Assembly (NCBI RefSeq): GCF_019083965.1 | Contig: NZ_JAHRCY010000012.1 | Coordinates: 1-64,000 of the forward strand | Length of the DNA stretch: 64,000 bases | Origin: Catellatospora tritici | GTDB taxonomy: Bacteria > Actinomycetota > Actinomycetes > Mycobacteriales > Micromonosporaceae | Reading direction: 5' to 3' | Shown: piece after piece, positions 1-8,324 of the stretch | Numbering within the stretch: the stretch's first letter is position 1 | Layout: each line of letters begins with the position of its first letter | Program-made: the position numbers and the translations under genes | The notes under the pieces: model-generated | What the model was told of the DNA's origin: nothing | The model's input: only the letters and a program-made list of their open reading frames with translations | The model's database searches: none

Positions 1-90
1 CAACCACCGACAAATAAATGTCCGAATGTTTGCTTAATACCAAAGGAATGACCACGACGAGGTGATCAATAAATTGGCACTGGCATATCT

Positions 91-117
91 AGCACCCTGT
101 TGAGTTCTCAAAGAACA
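91..117 (-). promoter_or_regulatory. rRNA operon leader, boxA-like antitermination element
   Basis: Read on the minus strand this is TGTTCTTTGAGAACTCAACA followed by GGGTGCT. That is the conserved actinobacterial rRNA leader/spacer element containing the boxA-type TGTTCTTTGA motif. The bases from here down to position 1 on the minus strand are relatively AT-rich, as is usual just before 16S rRNA, and no 16S 3' end (anti-Shine-Dalgarno) is seen to the right. I therefore read it as the leader before 16S rather than the 16S-23S spacer. The 16S gene itself would lie left of position 1. Confidence 0.75.
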
Positions 118-172
118 AGCACACACCGAAACCAACCGCTCACACGGCCGAATTTGCGGGGCAACTCGTCAA

Positions 173-203
173 AGCTTACCCGACCGGCTACGCGGCCCCC
201 CAA
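173..203 (-). promoter_or_regulatory. possible rRNA promoter
   Basis: On the minus strand TTGGGG (203-198) and TAAGCT (178-173) are separated by 19 bases, upstream of the boxA-like element. The spacing is longer than ideal and the -35 is poor, so this is only a candidate. The rest of 120-404 shows no gene. Confidence 0.25.
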
Positions 204-404
204 CCGGGGTCCGCACCACTCGGGGCGGCCAAGCGATCCGGCCTCCGCCCGAGCTAACCGCTCCGGCGTTTCTGTCCGTTCCTCGCTGGCAGAGAGAACA
301 TTACGCGGCCCCGCGGGCGGCATGCAAATCGGGGTGGGTTGTCGCCGGTCACATCATCCATCCGCGTCCAAGTCACGAGTAATCGTCGCGTCCGCGATGC
401 CATT

Positions 405-1026
405 TCAGGCGGCGGAATCGCCCGCGACCAGGGCGATGGTGAATCCGTCCGCCACGGCGCAGGGACACGTACGCACAGAGCTGGTGCGCCAACCACAGGC
501 CCAACCCGCCCGGCCCGGCACCGGGCAGCAGACCCGCTGCCGGGGTTGGCCGGGCCCGGACCCCCGTGGGAGACCGTGACGACGATCTGGCCAAGAACTG
601 CCCACGCCCGCAGCACCACCGGCACGCGGCCGTACAGCAGGGCGTTGGTGACGGCCTCGCTGGTGCTCACCAGGAGCCCGTTCAGGTCATCGGCACTCCG
701 ACACCGGGGTGCGGCACGTCCGCGATGCGGATCTGCGCCGCACCCTCGGCTACGTAGTCGGCCAGCATCTGCCGGTGCCGCCGGACCGCGACGGCCGGGC
801 GCAGGTAGTGCGGACCGCCCTCGATGAAGACGACGCCGCTGCTCGTTCCCAGCGCCTCCCGCACCAGGTTCTGGTTGCGCCCGCCGAACAGGGAGACGGT
901 CGGCTCACCAGCCGCCACCCCACCGCGCAGGAACGGCAGCACGACCGCGAGGAACTGCTCGTCGGTGTCGTAGAACGCCGCTTCGTGGAGGATGCCGTCG
1001 TGCCCGGCGGTCGGTCCGGATCTCAC
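405..1026 (-). pseudogene. Decayed MEDS + HATPase anti-sigma regulator (RsbA-like)
   Basis: Starts at a GTG that overlaps the STAS stop by 4 bp (GTGA). The first 100 or so residues are a clear MEDS sensory domain (AAFYDTDEQF, then VPFLRGGVAAGEP-like and a final ADVPHPGVGV). Immediately after this the frame stops near 682 and a second frame continues with an anti-sigma ATPase N-box (SEAVTNALLYG). The roughly 90 residues that normally link the two domains are gone. The C-terminal half needs two more frame changes, near 530 and 445, to read GLGLWLAHQLCAYVSL and then FTIALVAGDSAA. Family members are single-chain MEDS-ATPase proteins that act as anti-sigma switches in stress regulation. One internal deletion and two frameshifts make this copy non-functional unless the sequence is wrong. 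Confidence 0.75.
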
Positions 1027-1490
1027 GACACCACCACCTGCAGGTCCGGCAGACGTAGCAGGTCCGCCAGCACCTGCGCCGGGCCGCGACCGACGGTGTG
1101 CAGCACCGCGGTGGCGCCTTGACCGCGAGCGTGGTCGACGAGGTGGAAGAGTCCCCGGTGGTCGATGAAGGACAGGTCGCGCGCGTCGATGGCCACCGTG
1201 CCGTCGACCGCTGCGACGCCCGCGCGGTCCAGCGCGGTCTGCAGCAGCGCGTGCCCGGCGATGTCGATCTCGCCGGCCAGTGCCGCACCGGTGTCCGGCC
1301 GATCGGAGGCGAACAGCCGCAGCGGGGCGGTGGCGGTCCTTGCCAGCGGGTGCATGCAGGCGACCTCGGCGATGGCGGTCGAGCTGAGCTCGCTGCGGTT
1401 GTAGCCGCACATGGCGGAGAAGGGGTGTCGAAGGCCGAGCACACGTGCGCGTGGCCGCCGAGGCCGTCGATCGCGTCGACGAACCCGGTC
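1023..1490 (-). pseudogene. Remnant of MEDS-STAS regulator; STAS domain intact
   Basis: The open frame ending at 1023 encodes a complete STAS (anti-anti-sigma) domain: GEIDIAGHALLQTAL, VAIDARDLSFIDHRGL and a final LLRLPDLQVVVS. Before it lies the usual MEDS-STAS linker (MCGYNRSELSSTAIAEVACM). Further upstream the recognisable MEDS tail (FVDAIDGLGG...CSAFDTP) is in another frame, with the shift inside the C-run near 1428. The N-terminal MEDS core is absent altogether. Family members pair a dicarbon/sensory MEDS domain with a STAS switch. The two neighbouring remnants probably formed one partner-switching operon. A short STAS protein from an internal start is possible but unsupported. Confidence 0.6.
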
Positions 1491-1614
1491 CGGCGCATTG
1501 ATCGGACACAGCACGGTGGGCTGTGACAGCCCACCGGTGGCGATGAAGGTGCAGGTCGCAGCGGACAGGACGAGCGCGGTGCCTGATCATGTGGGCGAGG
1601 TCGGGTCGGGCCGG

Positions 1615-3630
1615 TCAGACCAGGACGAAGCGCGCCGCGTCGGCGACGACGTAGCCGTCGGTGGCCTCGGTCCGGATCAGCACGCTCGCCCCGGTCGCCG
1701 ACGACCCGGCGGGCAGCGCGAACGTGCCCAGTGAAACCCACTGCCCGCCCGCGCTGCGCTGGTCGACCGTCCTGGTGGTTACCGTGCCGCCCGCGCACAC
1801 GTCCACCGGCACGTTGCCGGCCCGGTTGGCGTGCGCGGTCCACCGCAGGAACACCTGGTAGTTGCCCGCCGCCGGAATCGTCGGCGTGAACCGCAACCGG
1901 CAGACGCCCTTGTTGGCGTTGTCGTCGTGCTCGTAGTCCGGTCCCCAGTAACCGCTGATCGAGGTCGAGCTCAGCCATACGCCCGCCCGGGTCACCCCGG
2001 CCGAGGTCGAGCTGTCCACGATGATCTCGCCAGGCGTGGTCAACGGCCAGGTCAGCAGTTGGCCGTCGGCGCGCAGCCGGGCCTGCAGGGTCGCGATCGG
2101 CACCTGCTGCACCGCCGACCCGGCCGTGAGCGCCAGGTGCGCGGCGGTCGCCGCGGACTGGGCCAGGATCATGAACACCGGCTCCATCCGGATCGAGCCG
2201 TACGCGATGTGGCTGGCCGACAGGCACACCGGCACCAGCAGGTTCGCGCACTGCGACTCGTACGGCGTGATCGCCCGATAGCTGATCGGGTACGGCTGTG
2301 GCACGCCGATCTGCACGTCGCCCTCGTTCTTCAGCGCCCCCGACACGACCACGCGCTGACAGTTGTGCGAGTCCATGGTGTAGCTGGCCAGCCCGACCGA
2401 GTCGGCGGGCACCCGGCTGCCGCGGCAGTCCGCCTCCGTCATCACATACGCCGACAGCATCCGCCGCGCCTCGCGGAGGTAGAGCTGGGTGGGCCAGCCG
2501 CCGTTGCCGGTGAACTCGTCGGGGGCCAGGCCCCATGAGGCGGTCGCGGTGCGGATCGACGCGGGCAGTCGTGGATCGTTGGCCAGGAACCACATCAGGC
2601 CCTGCTGGTAGACGCGGTGCTCCTCGACCATGGCGGCGCGCGCGGCGTAGGACGCGGTGGGGTAGCCGTAGTTCGCGCCGATGAAGTCGGTGGAGAACGC
2701 GCCGTCGTTGTTGGAGTCGGTCTTACCGCCGCCGACCGTGTGCGTGGTGAAGAACGGGCCGGTGTAGCCCGCCTGCACGTAGCGCGCCAGCGGCTCGTAC
2801 CGGATCGGGTCGTAGCCGCTCGGCTTGGCGAACGGGATCCGATTCGCGGCCTGGGTCAGGCACATCCGGAAGTTGTACGCCTGGATCCGGGCGTCTCCGC
2901 TGCCCGCGGGCGCGACCGGGGCGGCCGAGATGCCCGGCAGCAGCCCGCTGGCCGGACTGCCCGGCGTGACGTACGGGTCGACGACCCGGTTGAACTGGTG
3001 CCCGCTGCGCAGCTGTACCCCGTTGATGGTCTCCCCGTAGACGCTGTTGGCCTCGCGGCCCGAGGTCCAGCCGACGCCCGCCGCCGCCATCAGATCACCC
3101 TCGTAGGAGGCGTCGACGTACATCGGGGCCCGGAACGCCTGGCCGCTGTCGCAGGCCAGCTCGGTGATCCGGTTACCGGCCCTGGTCACGCTGGTCAGCC
3201 GGGTGTTCAGGTAGATCGGCACACCCGCCTCGGTCAGCAGGTCGTCGAAGACCGCCGCCGCGACGTGCGGCTCGAAGGTGAACCGGCCGGGTGAGGTCGG
3301 CGTGACCGGGGTGCCGTTGTACTTGCCGTACACCCGCCGGTAGAACTCCCCGGCCAGGCCGCCGATCGCGGGCTTGACCCCGCTGTCGGTCATGCCCAAC
3401 CCGCCGGTGGACAGGCCGCCCACGTGGGTGCCCGGCTCGACGATCAGCGCGGTGCGCCCCAGCCGCCGGGCGGTCACCGCGGCGGCGATCCCGGCCGAGG
3501 TGGCGCCGTAGATCACAAGGTCGGCGGTGACGACGGCGGCGGCCAGCGCGGGCAGTGGCAGCGCGGGGACCGCGGCGACCACCAGGGTCGCGGTGCCCAG
3601 GCGAAGGACATGGCGGCGGGTGTACGGCAT
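1615..3630 (-). CDS. Secreted FAD-dependent oxidoreductase with golvesin-like C-terminal domain
   Basis: 671 residues. The N-terminus (MPYTRRHVLRLG then an Ala/Leu-rich stretch ending LPALAAA) is a signal peptide, with an RR pair that could be Tat. It is followed by an FAD-binding Rossmann motif with the variant core VIYGATSAGIAAAV and then a conserved GGLSTGGLGMTD. This is the FAD_oxidored family of secreted flavoproteins. The last 140 residues (from about 530) form a beta-rich module like the golvesin/xanthan-lyase C-terminal domain, which probably binds polysaccharide. The ATG at 3630 has GGAG six bases upstream; a TTG four codons earlier lacks such a site. The substrate is unknown. Confidence 0.85.
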   Translation of the reverse strand: MPYTRRHVLRLGTATLVVAAVPALPLPALAAAVVTADLVIYGATSAGIAAAVTARRLGRTALIVEPGTHVGGLSTGGLGMTDSGVKPAIGGLAGEFYRRVYGKYNGTPVTPTSPGRFTFEPHVAAAVFDDLLTEAGVPIYLNTRLTSVTRAGNRITELACDSGQAFRAPMYVDASYEGDLMAAAGVGWTSGREANSVYGETINGVQLRSGHQFNRVVDPYVTPGSPASGLLPGISAAPVAPAGSGDARIQAYNFRMCLTQAANRIPFAKPSGYDPIRYEPLARYVQAGYTGPFFTTHTVGGGKTDSNNDGAFSTDFIGANYGYPTASYAARAAMVEEHRVYQQGLMWFLANDPRLPASIRTATASWGLAPDEFTGNGGWPTQLYLREARRMLSAYVMTEADCRGSRVPADSVGLASYTMDSHNCQRVVVSGALKNEGDVQIGVPQPYPISYRAITPYESQCANLLVPVCLSASHIAYGSIRMEPVFMILAQSAATAAHLALTAGSAVQQVPIATLQARLRADGQLLTWPLTTPGEIIVDSSTSAGVTRAGVWLSSTSISGYWGPDYEHDDNANKGVCRLRFTPTIPAAGNYQVFLRWTAHANRAGNVPVDVCAGGTVTTRTVDQRSAGGQWVSLGTFALPAGSSATGASVLIRTEATDGYVVADAARFVLV

Positions 3631-3714
3631 GACGGGCTCCAACTCGACAGTCGACCTGTGCAGGAGCGCGCCGCCACACCCGAACCTAAAGGGTCATGCT
3701 CATCGAGGTCGATG

Positions 3715-4383
3715 TCAACCGCGCCGGACGGTCCCCGCGCGAGCCGGACTCGTCCCGGCCGATCGATCCAGCAGCACCAGCAGACCGGTGGCCGCGACCC
3801 AGCCCACCGGCGGCACCAGCGCCACCCGCTCGAGCACGCTGGTGAACAGCCCTCGGCCGAGCGCCAGCAACCCGAACACCAGCGCCGCCATCAAGGGCAG
3901 GGACACGGCGAAGAACACTCGCGCGGTACGGCGCAGCGCCGGCTGCAGCGAGATCGCCGCCACCCCGCCCATCGCCACCATCGCCAGCCCCACGGCGACC
4001 ATGCTCGCCCCGGCGTGGACCAGGTCGGTCGGCGTGGACCTCTCGTAGGGCGGCAGCGGGCACCCGGGCGTGCAGGACACCGCCGCCGACACCGCGCCGA
4101 ACCCGCCCGCGGTGACCAGGACCGCGCACACGTACGGCACCAGCCGCCGCAACGCCGCCCCGAGCAGCACCAGAGAGGCGGCCACGAGCACGATGCCGGT
4201 CCGGTAGACCCAGTGCCGGGGGCTGGACGCCACGCCGCCCTCGCTGATGTAGCCCCGTAGCCACGGCTCGGGCAGCACACCGAGCCCGTACATCACCGCG
4301 GCGGTGCCGACGACGCAGGCAGCGACGGCGCCGCCCGCTGCCCGGCGCAGCCTGATCAAGCCCGCACCGGGTTCAGCAGTCAC
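3715..4383 (-). CDS. DUF998 family membrane protein
   Basis: 222 residues, with about six hydrophobic segments and an HxGAS-type motif (LVHAGASM) in the middle, as in DUF998 proteins. The function of this family is unknown. The GTG start lies inside the end of the upstream DUF5685 gene (11-bp overlap), so translation is probably coupled and the two products may work together. A pair of Cys residues (SCTPGC) sits in a predicted extracellular loop. Confidence 0.75.
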   Translation of the reverse strand: MTAEPGAGLIRLRRAAGGAVAACVVGTAAVMYGLGVLPEPWLRGYISEGGVASSPRHWVYRTGIVLVAASLVLLGAALRRLVPYVCAVLVTAGGFGAVSAAVSCTPGCPLPPYERSTPTDLVHAGASMVAVGLAMVAMGGVAAISLQPALRRTARVFFAVSLPLMAALVFGLLALGRGLFTSVLERVALVPPVGWVAATGLLVLLDRSAGTSPARAGTVRRG

Positions 4384-5551
4384 AGCCGCAGCAGTCACAG
4401 TCGCAGTGGCAGGGCTTCGCGCAGTCGCAGCAGTCGCAGCAGCGACTGCAGTCGGGGTTGCCGCAGTCACAGGCGGCGCACCACCCCTCGCGGGGCAGGC
4501 CACTCCACGGGCCCGGATACGGATCCCGGCAGCAGACCTGGCAGGTGCAGCACATCCAGGTGGCGACCGCGCATCCGAACAACGGCCCACGCACCCGCGG
4601 CGGCATCTCCACCTGCGGCCACCAGCACGAACCACCGCCCGGCGCCTTCGGCGCCTTGGGCTTGCGCCCCGGTTGCACGACCGGCGGATAGTAGTCGGGG
4701 TCGGCCTGGGCGAAGGTGCGCTCGATGGCGTGCTCCACCTCGTGCACCAGCAGGCGGTGCACGAGCTTGGCATCGGTGAACTCGACCTCGCGCAACGCCA
4801 TCCGGATACCCGCGGCGGCGTCCCTGGCCAGCACCCCGGCCTGGGCGTACGACGCGCCCGTGGCGGCCAGCGGGTTCCACGCCCCGGCGGCCAGGTCGGC
4901 GGCCAGGTCCTCGACCGCGTCGAGCAGGTGCGCGATACGGCCGAAGAAGCGACCCGCTTCGGCCAGGGGCTCGGCGTTGCCCGGTCGCCCCGCCAGCACC
5001 GCCGTGTGCGCGAACGCGGCGGCGGTGGCGATCTCGGTCGGCTCGGTGACGGTCAGCAGGGACGCGCCGCCGGTGACCGCCAGCTCGACCTCCCGCTGCC
5101 CGGCCACGGCCGCCAGCAGCACCGCGGTGTCCAGGCCCAGATCCAGTCCGGCCCGGTGGGCGCGGGCGGCCCACCGCCGGGCGACCACCCGCGCGCCCGC
5201 CGCGACGGGACGCCGGGCGTAGATGCCGTCGCGGTCGGCGGCGTGGTCGGACAGCTTGGCCGAGGCCAGCACCAGTGAGACCGTCGCGGCCAGCCGCGCG
5301 CCCACGCCGTCGGCCACGGTCGCCGTGCGCATACCGCGCAGTGGGCACGGCCCGGCGGTACGCCGCCGTGCCGTGCCCAGTTGAGCCTGGGTCAGCACCG
5401 AGATGATCAGGCCGTCGTAGTTGGTGACGATCCGGGCCGACTGCCCGTGCTCGTCCCGCAACGCCAGGCACAGTCCACACAGGTGGCCCAGCCATTCAGC
5501 GTGCAGCCGCTCGGAAAGACTGTGCGCACAGGGTCGGATGATGCCGAACAC
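4373..5551 (-). CDS. DUF5685 family protein with extreme Cys-rich tail
   Basis: 392 residues from a GTG start. The N-terminus (MFGIIRPC...HLCGLCLALRDEHGQ) is the signature of DUF5685, an actinobacterial family of unknown function. It has a conserved CxxC and the following TNYDGL motif. The middle is an Ala-rich helical domain. The last 70 or so residues contain 22 cysteines, mostly as CC, CxC and CDC pairs with Asp and His between them. The tail looks built to bind several metal ions or a metal cluster. It overlaps the DUF998 membrane gene. No signal peptide is evident, so it probably acts in the cytoplasm. Confidence 0.8.
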   Translation of the reverse strand: MFGIIRPCAHSLSERLHAEWLGHLCGLCLALRDEHGQSARIVTNYDGLIISVLTQAQLGTARRRTAGPCPLRGMRTATVADGVGARLAATVSLVLASAKLSDHAADRDGIYARRPVAAGARVVARRWAARAHRAGLDLGLDTAVLLAAVAGQREVELAVTGGASLLTVTEPTEIATAAAFAHTAVLAGRPGNAEPLAEAGRFFGRIAHLLDAVEDLAADLAAGAWNPLAATGASYAQAGVLARDAAAGIRMALREVEFTDAKLVHRLLVHEVEHAIERTFAQADPDYYPPVVQPGRKPKAPKAPGGGSCWWPQVEMPPRVRGPLFGCAVATWMCCTCQVCCRDPYPGPWSGLPREGWCAACDCGNPDCSRCCDCCDCAKPCHCDCDCCGCDC

Positions 5552-5604
5552 CGCGGCAGCCTAGAACATTCGTCCGCGAGCCGCGCGCCCGTGCCGCCAC
5601 GGCG

Positions 5605-6465
5605 TCACATGGTGGCGAACGTGGCCGTCATCCAGCAGGACACCGAACCGGTGTTGCGGAAGTCCGCGCTGACCGCACCCAGCTCGAAGAACTCCATCGG
5701 CTCTGGCGAGAACTCGCACGGTCCGTCCGGGTCGGTCTGCGGCACGGCACCGACCACCACGATCCTCGTGCCGTCGGGACCGATCGTCCCCTGAACGCCG
5801 ACGTAGCCGCCCGGCGGGGCGCCGCCGACGTAATGGCTCTCGGTGACCGGGACGGACACGTGCAGCAGCTTGGCCGAGCAGGCGACACTGCCGACGTTGA
5901 CGGCCTCGTAGTCGAACTCGTTCTCCCCGTCGGGGTTGGTGCGGTACCGCGTGGTCACCTCGACGGCGCAGGCACCCGCCGCGGTCTGCTCGCCCAGCAC
6001 ACCGACGAGGTAGATGACCTGGTCGGTGTGGGCGTTGTTCCAGTGGCTGCGCCAGGACTGGCCGGGTGCCAGCACGCCGATCGAGCTCTCGCGGTACTTG
6101 GTGAAGCCCGCGAGGTACACCCGCACCTGGCACCGATCCTGGGTGTCGCCCTGGACCGTGAGGTAGAACTCCTTCTCCCCGGAGGGCTGGCGCACGTACC
6201 AGGTCCGCAGCAGGGTCACCCAGCAGTGCGCGTCCGGGTCGTCCACCACCACCGCTTCCAGGGTCGGCGCGTACGCGTCAGAGTTGGCGTTGTTCCAGTG
6301 GGTGGTCTTCAGCTGGCGCGGCTCGAAGACGCCCATGCTGAAGGAGTACGGGCCGGCCGCGGCCGCCACCTCGGGGGCAACTGTGACGGCGGTCAGTGTG
6401 GTCAGTGCCATGACGAGCGCGAGCACGCCGGCACGCCACCGGGTCGGTGCTGTCGGTCTGTTCAT
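5605..6465 (-). CDS. Secreted protein with duplicated HWNNA domain
   Basis: 286 residues. After MNRPTAPTRWR comes a hydrophobic signal sequence ending VAAAAG. The mature part contains two related modules of about 90 residues, each with a W/H-rich HWNNA motif (THWNNANSD and SHWNNAHTD) followed by a Cys and a CxV/CWVTL strand. A third, more divergent module follows. I do not recognise the family. The ATG at 6465 is chosen because it directly precedes the signal peptide; an in-frame start 11 codons upstream would add residues before it. No enzymatic motif is visible. Confidence 0.7.
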   Translation of the reverse strand: MNRPTAPTRWRAGVLALVMALTTLTAVTVAPEVAAAAGPYSFSMGVFEPRQLKTTHWNNANSDAYAPTLEAVVVDDPDAHCWVTLLRTWYVRQPSGEKEFYLTVQGDTQDRCQVRVYLAGFTKYRESSIGVLAPGQSWRSHWNNAHTDQVIYLVGVLGEQTAAGACAVEVTTRYRTNPDGENEFDYEAVNVGSVACSAKLLHVSVPVTESHYVGGAPPGGYVGVQGTIGPDGTRIVVVGAVPQTDPDGPCEFSPEPMEFFELGAVSADFRNTGSVSCWMTATFATM

Positions 6466-6527
6466 CGGCGCAGGATGGCACGCACGATGCCGCGGCAAGC
6501 GCCGGATTGGACAGCGTTGGACGGCCC

Positions 6528-8294
6528 TCAGAAGCTGCTGAGCAGCTTCACGAAAGCCTCGTCGATGAGGCGCGGATCCTGGGCGTCGAAGGTCTTGCCC
6601 GTCGTGGCCTTGGCGATGGCGTCCAGGGTCGCCAGGTCCGAGCCCTTGTCGAAAGCGATGCAGAAGATCTTCACCGGGCGGTCGGGGTCGAGCGCCACGT
6701 CCTTGAGCAGTCGGGCCAGGTTGTCATCCTTGGCGTACTCGTTCTCGCCGTCGGTCAGCACCACCACCGCGTTGATGCGGTTGCGGTCGTAGTGGTCCAG
6801 CATGTAGCGATGCGCGGCCCGGATCGTCGTGTACAGCGCGGTCGCCCCACCGGCCTGCAGCCCACCGAGCCGGGCGGCGAACCCGCGCGCGTCCAACCGG
6901 GACAGCGCGACCTGCTCCCGGTAGGGCAGCTCACGGGAACCCTGCTTCTCCGAGGAGAACGACCACAGCCCGACCTGGTCCTCGGAGTTCAGCAGCTGCA
7001 AGCCCTTCGCCGCGGCGTCGGTCGCCACGTCGAGCCGGGTGCGCGAGCCCACCTTGTTCGACACCATCGACCCGGACACGTCGACAGCCATCAGAATGTT
7101 GGCCTTCTTGCGCAGCGTCGCCCAGCTGTCCAGGATGTCCTGCACCACGTCCGGCGAGGGCGGCAGGAAGTAGTCCTTCTTGGCGGCCTCGTGCCCGCCC
7201 ACCACCGCGGTAAGTTCGGGCGCGGCCACCCGCTCGTGGTCGCGGAAACCGAGTTCGGCGAAGGCCCGCTGCTGCGAGTCCTCCTGCAGGAACGCCAGGA
7301 AGTCCGCGGCCGCCGCCCGCTGCGCCTCGCTCGCCCCCGGCAGCACCACGTACGGGTGGTCGAGGTTGAACGTGCCCTCGTTCGGATACAGCGCCACCAG
7401 CGGCTCGTGCGGCTTGTCCCCCACGTGCGGGCTCAGCCGCCCCTCGTTGTAGAGGTAGACCAGCTCCTCCTGGGTCACGATGGCGCTCAGGTCGGAGCCG
7501 GCCGAGTCGACCTGGGACAGATCGGCGGCGGCCAACGACTTGAGCAGGTCGACCACGTCGTCGCTGTAGTGCGACACGTTCGCCTCGATCCGGCGCACGA
7601 ACTGGGTCACGTCCGGGCGCCGTACGTCGGCCTTGGTCAGGTCGCTGGAGGTGCCGGTGGCCGCGTAGTACGTCGCGATGGTCGCGGCCAGGCCGGAGGT
7701 GGACAGGCGCGGGTTGTCCTTGCCGAAGGTGAACCGCTTCCACTCCGGCTTGCCGAAGGTGCCCCAGCCCCGGTCGCCGGACATGCCGAGAATGTCGCCC
7801 CAGCCCAGGCCGCCCTGCTGCTGCAGGATCCGGGCCTTGGTCGCGGGCATCGCGATGACCAGTGGGCTGTTGGCGATCGACGGGAAGGGCCCCGGCGTCT
7901 GCTCCGGCCGCCTGGCCGCCTGGTCGCGCAGCTGCAGCTGCCCGGTCCACAGGCTCGACGTGGGCAGCCACACCTGCGGCTTGGGAATCGCGCCGCCCGC
8001 CACCGACGCCCAGTCACCGTCCAGCGCCTCCATCGCCTTACCCGAGGTCAGCCCGGCGACGGTGACGTCGGCGCACTTGCCGCCGAAGCGCCGCCCGCTG
8101 TGGTCGTACCGGTCGGCCAGCTCTGCCACCAGCACGTTCTTCTCGGTGGAGGAGACCACATCCAGCGCCACGCAGTCGGAGCGGTCGTCGTCGAGCCGTA
8201 CGTAGAGGTAGGCGCCCGCGATCACGGCGAGCCCGACCACGACGGCGATGGCGACGGGAAGCCACCTGCGAGCGGTCGACGGACCCGATGCCAT
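6528..8294 (-). CDS. Membrane-anchored substrate-binding / von Willebrand factor A protein
   Basis: 588 residues. One N-terminal membrane segment (about 10-30) is followed by a domain resembling extracellular solute-binding proteins (about 40-330) and a C-terminal VWA domain with a MIDAS motif (VDVSGSM, later a conserved TDGENEY). It is likely displayed outside the membrane and binds a metal-dependent ligand. The start has AGGAGG six bases upstream. It lies 30 bp downstream of the kinase gene, so the two are probably co-transcribed and the kinase may respond to or control this protein. Confidence 0.85.
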   Translation of the reverse strand: MASGPSTARRWLPVAIAVVVGLAVIAGAYLYVRLDDDRSDCVALDVVSSTEKNVLVAELADRYDHSGRRFGGKCADVTVAGLTSGKAMEALDGDWASVAGGAIPKPQVWLPTSSLWTGQLQLRDQAARRPEQTPGPFPSIANSPLVIAMPATKARILQQQGGLGWGDILGMSGDRGWGTFGKPEWKRFTFGKDNPRLSTSGLAATIATYYAATGTSSDLTKADVRRPDVTQFVRRIEANVSHYSDDVVDLLKSLAAADLSQVDSAGSDLSAIVTQEELVYLYNEGRLSPHVGDKPHEPLVALYPNEGTFNLDHPYVVLPGASEAQRAAAADFLAFLQEDSQQRAFAELGFRDHERVAAPELTAVVGGHEAAKKDYFLPPSPDVVQDILDSWATLRKKANILMAVDVSGSMVSNKVGSRTRLDVATDAAAKGLQLLNSEDQVGLWSFSSEKQGSRELPYREQVALSRLDARGFAARLGGLQAGGATALYTTIRAAHRYMLDHYDRNRINAVVVLTDGENEYAKDDNLARLLKDVALDPDRPVKIFCIAFDKGSDLATLDAIAKATTGKTFDAQDPRLIDEAFVKLLSSF

Positions 8295-8324
8295 GTGTTC
8301 CTCCTGTGCTGCGGGGTGAGCGGG

